From Desulfobacteraceae bacterium (GTDB lineage Bacteria > Desulfobacterota > DSM-4660 > Desulfatiglandales > HGW-15), in contig RPPU01000301.1 of NCBI GenBank assembly GCA_003819975.1, forward strand, positions 1 to 6,066: DNA of 6,066 nucleotides, written 5' to 3'. Shown here piece by piece: positions 1-5,893 of this stretch (positions within the stretch are counted from its first letter, which is position 1; every line of letters starts with the position of its first letter). The translations under genes and the position numbers were made by a program. The notes below the pieces were generated by a model that worked only from the letters and a program-made list of their open reading frames with translations, had not been told where the DNA came from and ran no database searches.

Positions 1-1275
1 AAGACAAGCCGCGAAAATTATAAAATAGATCTGCATGGGTCCTTGCAAAACTTTCCCGAAAAATTCAATTTTCGGAATTTTGCTGATCCCCTGCGCGCCG
101 CGCATATAAGGGCGCAACCAGTCCGAAAGCAGTAAAAGGCGCACAATTTCGCCGAACCCCATGGTGGCAATAGCAAGATAATCGCCGCGCATTTTTAAAA
201 CCGGTGTGCCCAATAGGAGCCCGGCAAGCAGACCTGCTATGACGGCAATCGGCAAGGCAAACCAGAAACTGATGGTGATCGGGATTAGTTCCGGTACACC
301 AGTTGCGACATTCATCACCTCTTGAAACCCCAAAATGGGAATTTCCGGGGAGCACAGCACAGCCACGGTATAAGCGCCAATGGCAAAAAAGGCCACATTA
401 CCCAGAGCGAATAAACCCGCGTAACCCAGCATAATGTTCAAACCCAAACCGAGCAGGATATAAAGCCCCACAATAGTTAAGGCTTCACTGAGGAATAACC
501 CGATAATTTGAGGCAATACAATTAAGAAAAGCGCCAGAACAACCAGGGAAGACCATTTGATTGTTTTTTGCTGAGGCTGCGGCATGTGTTGCCAGCCGGT
601 TTTGATCCGTTCCCCTCTGAGAACCCAGAGCAGCACAAAAATACCGATAAGAACAAAGACATAAAAAGCGCCTTTGACGGAGAGACCGTCCGGCCCAAAA
701 AGTAACTCCTGGAGCCATGGCCACCATTTATCTAGAATCGGTTTTACCAGGTCCTGCAAAACACCGATGACGCCTATCCCGCTTAAGGCAAATAAGCTTG
801 TTTTCCGCACCGAATTCGGGAGCAAATAAAAAATCCCGGATACCAAACCGACGATACCACCGGCCGCCAAAAGCAACATACGGCCGCCGAAGCCGGGTAT
901 CCCGAAAGTCAATAATTTAAATAACTCGGGAGAAGCAGCTCTAAACATCCGCCGCATATCCAAAAGTTTATAAGTCCAAATATCCATGCCGAGGATAATC
1001 AATAAAAGCAGCATAAAGGCAATGGTCAAACCCACGAAAAAAGTATTGGCCAAGACCAAAGGCCCTTTAGCCGGCAGGGTTCTTTTTGCTGCGATATAAC
1101 CGAAAAATAGAACCACGATCAAAAGAAACAATTGATCCATGGTAATGATTTCAAAGATGACATGCCGGGCTTTAAAAGTCTCGAGCATGCCGATCAAGGC
1201 CATGAGCAAGGCTGCAATGCCGCCGATGAGCCCGATTTTAATTCCTTGTTGCCAAATGGCGCGAATCTGTTCCAT
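1..1275 (-). CDS. livM: Branched-chain amino acid ABC transporter permease, LivM family (partial, C-terminus outside window, extended N-terminus)
   Basis: This is one of the two membrane-spanning subunits of a Liv/HAAT amino acid importer, acting in the inner membrane with LivH and, presumably, LivG and LivF. I translated 425 uninterrupted codons from ATG at 1275 to the window edge without meeting a stop. The LivM core is clear: LGLGLNIMLGYAGLFALG near residues 275-292, FFAIGAY at 296-302, and the hallmark RGDYLAIATMGFGEIVR at 363-379, followed by QGISKIP (395-401). The start is supported by AGGAAAGGG at 1283-1291, seven bases upstream. It lies 31 bases after livH, so the two are cotranscribed. 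The oddity is the N-terminus: about 260 residues with roughly seven hydrophobic segments (near 12-32, 47-63, 74-98, 132-153, 161-176, 203-219, 241-262) precede the core. In E. coli LivM, recalled from memory, the GDY motif sits near residue 191, and here it is at 364. The rest of the core, including most of the cytoplasmic coupling region, lies beyond coordinate 1. Family assignment is secure; substrate is inferred. Confidence 0.93.
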   Translation of the reverse strand, partial: MEQIRAIWQQGIKIGLIGGIAALLMALIGMLETFKARHVIFEIITMDQLFLLIVVLFFGYIAAKRTLPAKGPLVLANTFFVGLTIAFMLLLLIILGMDIWTYKLLDMRRMFRAASPELFKLLTFGIPGFGGRMLLLAAGGIVGLVSGIFYLLPNSVRKTSLFALSGIGVIGVLQDLVKPILDKWWPWLQELLFGPDGLSVKGAFYVFVLIGIFVLLWVLRGERIKTGWQHMPQPQQKTIKWSSLVVLALFLIVLPQIIGLFLSEALTIVGLYILLGLGLNIMLGYAGLFALGNVAFFAIGAYTVAVLCSPEIPILGFQEVMNVATGVPELIPITISFWFALPIAVIAGLLAGLLLGTPVLKMRGDYLAIATMGFGEIVRLLLLSDWLRPYMRGAQGISKIPKIEFFGKVLQGPMQIYFIIFAACL

Positions 1276-1282
1276 GACTTTT

Positions 1283-1291
1283 CCCTTTCCT
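1283..1291 (-). promoter_or_regulatory. Ribosome binding site of livM
   Basis: Read on the minus strand this is AGGAAAGGG, ending seven bases before the ATG at 1275. It sits in the 31-base gap after the livH stop and fixes the livM start. This matters because the reading frame runs off the window and its N-terminus is unusually long. Confidence 0.7.
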
Positions 1292-1306
1292 GATAGAATC
1301 CGGGGT

Positions 1307-2374
1307 TTAAGCTTTTTTAACCGCCAGTCGTTCACCCAAAATACCGGTGGGCCGGAAGATTAAAATTAAAACCAACATTGAAAAAGCGATAACATCCTTC
1401 AATTGGTAAGGGGCGGCAATATTGTACCCGTCCAGAAATAGCGTCGGGCCGATCGATTCGATGATACCCAGAAAAATACCGCCCAACATGGCGCCGGGAA
1501 TATTGCCGATCCCGCCCAGAACCGCTGCGGTAAAAGCTTTGATCCCGGGGATAAACCCCATATAGTGGAAAACCTGTTTAAACATCAGGGCATAAAAAAC
1601 CCCGGCCGCTCCGGCAGCTGCGCCGCCGATCACAAAAGTAGCCGAGATGGCATTATCGATATTGACACCCATCAGGCAAGCGGCGTCCTTGTCTTCGGAT
1701 ACGGCGCGAATCCCCTTGCCAACACGGGTTTTTTGAAAAAACAGATAAAGGGCGACCATAACAAATGCAGCCGCCAAAATAACCCAAACCTGAACTTTCA
1801 GAATTCTGATTCCCCACTCGTATTTTCCATCAAACATTTGCCAGACCGGGTAACCTTCCACCCCGGATCCGAAAAAACCACGAAACAAATAAACTAGGAA
1901 GAAAGAAGCACCGATGGCGGTGATCAAAGGTATTAAGCGCGGCGCGTTTCTTAAAGGCCGGTAGGCGATTCTTTCCAAAAGAAAAGCGATGCCGGTCGAA
2001 ACAGCCGTGGATACAATAAAAACCACGATCAAACTAAAAATCGGACTAGACTCTATCATGCCGTTTTGATTAAAAAAATAAGCCACATAAAAAGCGGTAA
2101 AAGGGCCGCTCATGAAGACTTCACTGTGGGAAAAATTGATCATGCGCAATACGCCGTAAACCAAAGTGTACCCCATGGCGATCAACGCATAAATGCTCCC
2201 CTGGGCAATTCCCAGAATAATGAAATCAATCCATTGAATCGCGGAATATTTCCCCGTATTAAGGGTCTTAATCGACCCGATGACAATAATGGCCAACAGC
2301 GTGAAACCGATCAGCCACATCACGATATCCGTGGAATCGATTCGATCTTTCCAACGTTGAAACTTGGTTTGCAT
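1307..2374 (-). CDS. livH: Branched-chain amino acid ABC transporter permease, LivH family
   Basis: LivH pairs with LivM to form the translocation path of a Liv/HAAT amino acid importer in the inner membrane. The 355-residue product contains the family signature: GIAQGSIYALIAMGYTLVYG at 55-74, followed by RMINFSHSEVFMSG at 77-90, then RIAYRPLR (135-142), the cytoplasmic ATPase-coupling (EAA-like) stretch RAVSEDKDAACLMGV (223-237) and FTAAVLGGIGNIPGAMLGG (281-299). It ends with RPTGILGE (341-348), typical of these permeases. The start ATG at 2374 has GGGAGG five bases upstream. Compared with E. coli LivH (308 residues, from memory) it has about 45 extra N-terminal residues, including a hydrophobic segment at about 18-35 that looks like an additional membrane helix. 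The usual HGE of the INFAHGE motif reads HSE here. Its stop is 31 bases before the livM start, so it is part of the same operon as livM and, through the hairpin region at 2475-2537, the binding-protein gene. Confidence 0.96.
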   Translation of the reverse strand: MQTKFQRWKDRIDSTDIVMWLIGFTLLAIIVIGSIKTLNTGKYSAIQWIDFIILGIAQGSIYALIAMGYTLVYGVLRMINFSHSEVFMSGPFTAFYVAYFFNQNGMIESSPIFSLIVVFIVSTAVSTGIAFLLERIAYRPLRNAPRLIPLITAIGASFFLVYLFRGFFGSGVEGYPVWQMFDGKYEWGIRILKVQVWVILAAAFVMVALYLFFQKTRVGKGIRAVSEDKDAACLMGVNIDNAISATFVIGGAAAGAAGVFYALMFKQVFHYMGFIPGIKAFTAAVLGGIGNIPGAMLGGIFLGIIESIGPTLFLDGYNIAAPYQLKDVIAFSMLVLILIFRPTGILGERLAVKKA

Positions 2375-2379
2375 AAAAT

Positions 2380-2385
2380 CCTCCC
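2380..2385 (-). promoter_or_regulatory. Ribosome binding site of livH
   Basis: The minus strand reads GGGAGG followed by ATTTT and then the ATG at 2374. It is a strong Shine-Dalgarno match at short but workable spacing and supports the annotated start of the longer-than-usual LivH. Confidence 0.65.
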
Positions 2386-2474
2386 GCCCCCTTAACTTGT
2401 ACCTTCATAGGTATCAAACTTCCGGCAGAGCTGAGCTTGAGATGAATGATCTATTGGTATGCGGCCCTATAAAA

Positions 2475-2493
2475 ACCTGGTAGAACCAGAGGT
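2475..2493 (-). terminator. Weak bulged hairpin with T-run between binding-protein gene and livH
   Basis: In the transcribed strand this is ACCTCTGGT, loop TCT, then ACCAGGT, followed by further Ts (2471-2474). The arms pair over seven base pairs if two bases (CT) bulge out of the first arm. The layout of stem plus T-run resembles a weak intrinsic terminator. It follows the strong hairpin at 2500-2537 and precedes livH by about 100 bases. If it acts, it would terminate only part of the transcription, since no separate livH promoter is evident. The pairing was found by eye and folding energy was not computed. Confidence 0.35.
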
Positions 2494-2499
2494 CTTAAC

Positions 2500-2537
2500 A
2501 AGAGACCCGGTTTTGTTTACACAAAACCGGGTCTCTT
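2500..2537 (-). terminator. Perfect 17-bp hairpin after the binding-protein gene (attenuator or mRNA-stabilising)
   Basis: Bases 2500-2516 and 2521-2537 are exact reverse complements, separated by a four-base loop (2517-2520). The structure begins 11 bases after the stop codon of the binding-protein gene. In the transcribed direction the stem is followed by TGTTAAGACC, which is not a strong T-run. It may therefore be a partial terminator, or a 3' stabilising stem that protects the binding-protein message. Either would favour binding protein over permease, as known for other binding-protein-dependent transporters such as malE-malF. The inverted repeat is seen directly; the role is inferred. 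Confidence 0.7.
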
Positions 2538-2548
2538 TCAAGCAATCA

Positions 2549-3772
2549 TTAATAGGGTTTCCAGAAAGGAGTTCTGGGCATCTCCCCTTTCTTCACATCT
2601 TCTGCGGTCGTTTTATAAACAGCAATACGGGGATCAGCACAGTCGCCGTATTGATCGCAAGAGATGTTGCCGGTGACGCCTTTGAAATTCTTCGTGGCAT
2701 ATAAAGCATCTCTTAACGCTTTACGGCCGATGTAGATCGTGCCGTCTTTTTCCTGCACAGCCACTTTCTTGATGGCCGCGGCAATCATATTAAACGCATC
2801 ATAGGCATGGGCATGGAAAACGGAAATCGGGAGAGCGCCGAATTTCTTTTTATGTTTTTCAGTGTAAAGCACATAAGCATTGCCGAAAGCGGCGAAATCG
2901 GGGCTGGAGTGATACATACCCGCGGCAGCGGGACCGGCCGCTTTATAGAAGTCGGTCGAGAAAGCGCCGTCAGCGGAGAACAACACGACTTTTTCTAAAC
3001 CGGTGACTTCTTTAACCTGACGGGTCACGTGGCCGGCAGCGGCGATGAAAATCGGATAATAAATGATTTCGGGTTTAGAAGTAGCGACTTTAGTCAAAAC
3101 CGGTTTCATATCCGTGTCGTTCGGTTGAACCGCTTCCTGAGCCACAATGGTGCCGCCCAGTTTTTTAAAGGTGGCGGCGAAAACATTGGCCAAACCTTCG
3201 GCATACACGGAGCCGTCATGAATAGTGGCCGCTTTTTTGAGTTTCAGGTTTTTAAAGGCAAATTCAGCGGCAATCGCGCCCTGCACTTTATCATTGTGAG
3301 CAGTACGCAGATAACCGTCATAGGTCGGTCCGCGTTTCGGGTCGGTCAAGTCGGCAGCTGTGTTGGAAGGAGATACCGTGGCTATACCGGCATTCCAAAG
3401 AATGGGAGCGCCCGGGCGGGCTTCACTGGAGCAGTTGGAGCCGATAGCGGCCACAACCGTGGGGTCGGAAGCCAGCTTGGTGGCGGCAGCTTGTCCGCCT
3501 TCCGGGTTACAACCGGTATCCTGGCCGGACAATTTAACGGTATGGCCCAGTAATTTACCGCCAATATCGTCGATGGCGATTTCAACGCCTTGTTTGGTAT
3601 CAATACCCAACGAAGCGGTTTCGCCGGCAATCACCATCCAATAAGCGATATGAATGGGATCATTCGGTTTAATTTTCACCACGCCAATAGGATCGGTAGG
3701 AGGAGCGGCGAAAACCATGGGAGCGACGACAACCATAAACAGAGCAACAAATAAAGCCAGTGAACGTTTCAT
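2549..3772 (-). CDS. livJ: Periplasmic branched-chain amino acid-binding protein of ABC transporter (LivJ/LivK type)
   Basis: This is the secreted receptor that binds the amino acid and delivers it to LivH/LivM. The 407-residue product starts at ATG 3772, chosen because AAAGGAG lies eight bases upstream and because it places a classical signal peptide at the N-terminus: MKR, a hydrophobic core, then VFA at 20-22 with cleavage around residue 22 or 23. There is no lipobox cysteine, so the product should be soluble in the periplasm. An in-frame upstream ATG at 3877 would bury the signal peptide and has no properly spaced ribosome site. The Peripla_BP_6 fold is recognisable by alignment to LivJ from memory: DTGCNPEGGQAA (85-96), GSNCSSEARP (111-120) with the ligand-site serines, ATIHDGSVYAEGLA (182-195), and SADGA (266-270), where D268 takes the place of the glutamate that binds the ligand amino group. 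C88/C114 match the LivJ disulfide, and C372/C378 form a second likely pair. Exact substrate is unproven; branched-chain amino acids are most likely, with other amino acids or amides possible. Confidence 0.95.
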   Translation of the reverse strand: MKRSLALFVALFMVVVAPMVFAAPPTDPIGVVKIKPNDPIHIAYWMVIAGETASLGIDTKQGVEIAIDDIGGKLLGHTVKLSGQDTGCNPEGGQAAATKLASDPTVVAAIGSNCSSEARPGAPILWNAGIATVSPSNTAADLTDPKRGPTYDGYLRTAHNDKVQGAIAAEFAFKNLKLKKAATIHDGSVYAEGLANVFAATFKKLGGTIVAQEAVQPNDTDMKPVLTKVATSKPEIIYYPIFIAAAGHVTRQVKEVTGLEKVVLFSADGAFSTDFYKAAGPAAAGMYHSSPDFAAFGNAYVLYTEKHKKKFGALPISVFHAHAYDAFNMIAAAIKKVAVQEKDGTIYIGRKALRDALYATKNFKGVTGNISCDQYGDCADPRIAVYKTTAEDVKKGEMPRTPFWKPY

Positions 3773-3988
3773 ACAAAAATCTCCTTTCAAAAAGTTGTTT
3801 GCTTTCAACCCCGGCGCCTCCCCGTTTGATCGGCAGATCACCCCTTCTTTAAAAAACAAGAAAAGGGTCCTTCCCATCTCCTACCTAAAGGCCTGCTAGC
3901 TCATATTGCGGCTAGTAAAACTCCTTTATTCGAATTTGGTTTCTATCCGCCTTCTTTTCATGACAGGAAAGCTACCACCAAAATAGTG
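3773..3988 (-). other. Structured 5' leader of the liv operon
   Basis: If transcription starts near 3988, as the promoter at 3995-4023 predicts, the binding-protein message has a leader of about 215 nucleotides. Two hairpins lie side by side in it: TGATC/GATCA with a four-base loop at 3827-3840, and a nine-pair stem at 3841-3849 with 3858-3866 that needs two G-U pairs, so it is stable only as RNA from this strand. Three GGGG tracts (3809-3812, 3820-3823, 3841-3844) lie around and below the first hairpin, and the ribosome site AAAGGAG is at 3781-3787. A second AAAGGAG at 3921-3927 has no start codon at proper spacing. I do not recognise a known riboswitch class or a leucine-rich leader peptide. 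The start-site position and any regulatory role are inferred. Confidence 0.4.
3781..3787 (-). promoter_or_regulatory. Ribosome binding site of the binding-protein gene
   Basis: The minus strand reads AAAGGAG, eight bases before the ATG at 3772. This strong, well-spaced site selects 3772 over the in-frame ATG at 3877, where TAGGAG directly abuts the start codon and cannot serve it. Confidence 0.85.
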
Positions 3989-3994
3989 GCGGGG

Positions 3995-4023
3995 AGTATA
4001 AACAATGCCTGAACTCCGGTCAA
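3995..4023 (-). promoter_or_regulatory. Sigma70-type promoter of the liv operon
   Basis: On the minus strand the -35 box TTGACC (4023-4018) is followed by exactly 17 bases and the -10 box TATACT (4000-3995). Each differs from the E. coli consensus by one base. A T-rich stretch lies just upstream (4024-4032). The predicted start of transcription is near 3988. It is the best promoter match I see in the gap and faces the transporter genes. A weaker alternative upstream on the same strand is TTGAAG with a 19-base spacer and TATAGT. The match was made by eye. Confidence 0.65.
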
Positions 4024-4191
4024 GAAAAAAAGCCCAACTATACTATCGCAAAAACAACACGCTTCAAAAACAAAGCTGAAAACTGGACCATTTTTAATAT
4101 GAAATCAGTTAAACTGCTTAATCTCCAGCCTATTTGGTTATTGGCTTATGGAAAGGCCTCATTAAACCAATATTTTAGAAAGAGTCAATCA
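4024..4191. other. Intergenic stretch between dehydrogenase stop and liv promoter
   Basis: This AT-rich stretch has no credible gene on either strand. It contains an 11-base palindrome, CAGTTAAACTG, at 4106-4116, and a loose inverted repeat, TATTGG at 4139-4144 with CCAATA at 4167-4172 (22-base loop), not followed by a T-run. No clear terminator for the dehydrogenase gene is visible. The palindrome could be an operator, but it is short and its ends are AT-rich. Confidence 0.3.
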
Positions 4192-5826
4192 TTATTTTTT
4201 TTTACGCACTTTATCTTTTAGTCTGTTGATATGCCCCCGGCCCAACCCCTTGACTTCGCAGCCTAGTTCGAAAAAGCGTTCGATTTTCAGATCGTCTAAA
4301 ATTCCAAAACAATCCACGATCGCTATGGGTTTTCCGGTCATCCGGACCAGCGGATCCGGCTCTATTTTCAGATAATCCGCATGGCGGACCGCCAAAATCA
4401 CCGCATCGGCGCCTTGCAAGGCCTCTTTCAAATCCGAAGTCATCTGAAACCCCAGTAATCCTTCTTGATTCCTGAAAAAACGCGCCCAGCTTAAACCGGT
4501 ACCCGGGTAAGTATCCTGTTTCTCAAGCTCCCACCAATGCTGTACATAAGGGTCATGGGCCTTGACCTCGGCGCCCATCTCGGTCAAGCGTCGCACAATG
4601 ATCTCGGAACCGCTATAACGGGTATCGCCGACATCTTCGCGGTAAGACGCCCCTAAAACCGTAACCTGGGAGGCGGCGACCATGCGCCCCATGTTACGCA
4701 AAGCATCCCGCACCAATTCAGCCACATGCAGAGCCCGGGTATCATTGATATCAATAGCCTGGGGTGTAATTTTAAAAATATCGTTTTCAAACCCCAGAAT
4801 ATGTTTATACGCCCAAAGGCCCAAGCCGCCATCTTTGGGCAGGCAATAACCGCCTATGCCCGGCCCGGGAAAAATGATATTGTCATGTGTCGGCCGGACC
4901 TTAATGGCATTAATGACCTTGAGCAAATCCACGCCATTGGTTTCCGCGAATAGGCTCCATTCATCCAAAAACGCCAGGATGGTGGCCCGATAACTGTTTT
5001 CCACAATCTTGCAGGTCTCGCTCTCCAAAGGCCGGTCTAATACAGTCAGGGGAAAGCGCTCCACATTCAATACTTCTGAAAGGAATCGGGTGACCCGGGT
5101 TTTGCTCTCCTCATTGATTCCGCTGCATACCCGCCAGAAATCCCGCACCGAACCCACATAATTCCGGCCCGGCATGACCCTTTCGAAACTATGCGCCAAC
5201 AAAGGCTCCTGTTGAATACCCCGGGTTTTAAACGCTTTTTTGATATGAGGATACGCCACGAATTCGGTGGTGCCGGGCGGCACCGTGGTCTCGATCAGAA
5301 CCATACACTGAGGTTCGATCTTTTCCCCGATAATTTTGAAACTCTCTTCCAGGGCTGCGATATCGGCTTCGCCGCTTCTGAGATTTCCCAACTCATTTTT
5401 AATAAAGTCGCATTGCACATCCACGATCAGAACATCGCCCAGTTTCAGGGCATCATAGGTAAAGGTCGTGGTTAAGGTCTTTTTGTCATTGACACATCGC
5501 GCGATCAGCGGTTCCACTTCCGGGTCTTCAGCCTTAACCGGCGATATGCCCCGGTTAAAAAGCGGTATCTTCCAATAGCTCCTGGAGCTGGGTCTTTGCA
5601 TGCCGATCACAAATTTATTAGGCTTTCCGGTTTTGCGATCCACGGCATCCGCCACCACCCCGGCCATGACCGCACCCACAAATCCCAAACCCATGACCAC
5701 CACGATCTCCCGCCCCTCTTTTTTATGAAATTGAACCAATTCCGTTAATCTTTCATATTCCTGCTCATAATCGTTTTCATCCGGCAGCTTAAAACGCTCA
5801 CCATTTGGACTGATCGAATATTCCAT
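4192..5826 (-). CDS. Nucleotide-sugar dehydrogenase, UDP-glucose/GDP-mannose dehydrogenase family
   Basis: This cytosolic enzyme family oxidises the C6 hydroxyl of a nucleotide sugar to the uronic acid in two NAD(P)-linked steps, supplying polysaccharide synthesis. The 544-residue product shows all three family domains: a Rossmann motif GLGFVG (46-51), ETTVPPGTTE (179-188), SFERVMPGR (213-221), ESETCKIVENSYR (268-280) with the conserved K273 and N277, the catalytic cysteine C328 in GPGIGGYCLPKD (321-332), and the C-terminal domain VTVLGASYREDVGDTRYSG (388-406), HDP (424-426) and AVRHADY (479-485). ATG 5826 is chosen because GGAAGGG lies seven bases upstream; a TTG at 5865 in frame would add 13 residues but lies at the predicted promoter. 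It is about 100 residues longer than typical members. It has a roughly 40-residue N-terminal extension, a longer segment after the Rossmann motif, GMQRPS (75-80) where an aspartate normally ends the second strand, and VQCDF (137-141) in place of VPTP. Two stops, TAA TGA, end it. No glycosyltransferase or epimerase neighbour is visible, so the substrate is unknown. Confidence 0.93.
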   Translation of the reverse strand: MEYSISPNGERFKLPDENDYEQEYERLTELVQFHKKEGREIVVVMGLGFVGAVMAGVVADAVDRKTGKPNKFVIGMQRPSSRSYWKIPLFNRGISPVKAEDPEVEPLIARCVNDKKTLTTTFTYDALKLGDVLIVDVQCDFIKNELGNLRSGEADIAALEESFKIIGEKIEPQCMVLIETTVPPGTTEFVAYPHIKKAFKTRGIQQEPLLAHSFERVMPGRNYVGSVRDFWRVCSGINEESKTRVTRFLSEVLNVERFPLTVLDRPLESETCKIVENSYRATILAFLDEWSLFAETNGVDLLKVINAIKVRPTHDNIIFPGPGIGGYCLPKDGGLGLWAYKHILGFENDIFKITPQAIDINDTRALHVAELVRDALRNMGRMVAASQVTVLGASYREDVGDTRYSGSEIIVRRLTEMGAEVKAHDPYVQHWWELEKQDTYPGTGLSWARFFRNQEGLLGFQMTSDLKEALQGADAVILAVRHADYLKIEPDPLVRMTGKPIAIVDCFGILDDLKIERFFELGCEVKGLGRGHINRLKDKVRKKK

Positions 5827-5833
5827 ATATTTA

Positions 5834-5840
5834 CCCTTCC
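5834..5840 (-). promoter_or_regulatory. Ribosome binding site of the nucleotide-sugar dehydrogenase
   Basis: The minus strand reads GGAAGGG with seven bases to the ATG at 5826. It decides for this start over the in-frame TTG at 5865. Confidence 0.7.
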
Positions 5841-5865
5841 GAATTCTTGTTGATTTTGCGGACAA

Positions 5866-5893
5866 ATTATCCTAATTCATCTATCGAATCAAG
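5866..5893 (-). promoter_or_regulatory. Possible promoter of the nucleotide-sugar dehydrogenase
   Basis: The minus strand carries GATAAT (5871-5866), five of six matches to the -10 consensus, preceded by CTTGAT (5893-5888) with a 16-base spacer, or by TTGATT one base further in with a 15-base spacer. Transcription would begin near 5859 and leave a leader of about 33 nucleotides with the ribosome site. The -35 match is poor and the surrounding DNA is AT-rich, so chance is a real possibility. Confidence 0.4.

Noticed and set aside
65..355. 96-codon minus-strand frame and other short frames overlapping livM
   Set aside because: They lie in other frames of the livM reading frame, which shows the LivM signature continuously from 1275 to the window edge.
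3029..3553. 174-codon open frame on the plus strand inside the binding-protein gene
   Set aside because: It is antisense to a well-supported gene, has no recognisable domain or ribosome site, and is explained by the codon composition of the real gene.
3809..3844. G-quadruplex formed by GGGG tracts in the liv leader
   Set aside because: Only three GGGG tracts are close together; a fourth tract is distant and one gap is already filled by a hairpin, so a stable quadruplex is unlikely.
3773..3877. In-frame upstream extension of the binding protein, starting at ATG 3877
   Set aside because: It would place 35 residues ahead of a textbook signal peptide, and the TAGGAG before it directly abuts the start codon. 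ATG 3772 has a strong, well-spaced ribosome site.
3927..3962. Possible 11-codon leader peptide (MKRRRIETKFE) in the liv leader
   Set aside because: It has no Shine-Dalgarno sequence and no run of leucine, isoleucine or valine codons that would suit attenuation.
5827..5865. TTG start at 5865 adding 13 residues to the dehydrogenase
   Set aside because: The ATG at 5826 has a better ribosome site, and the TTG overlaps the predicted promoter region, upstream of the expected transcript start.
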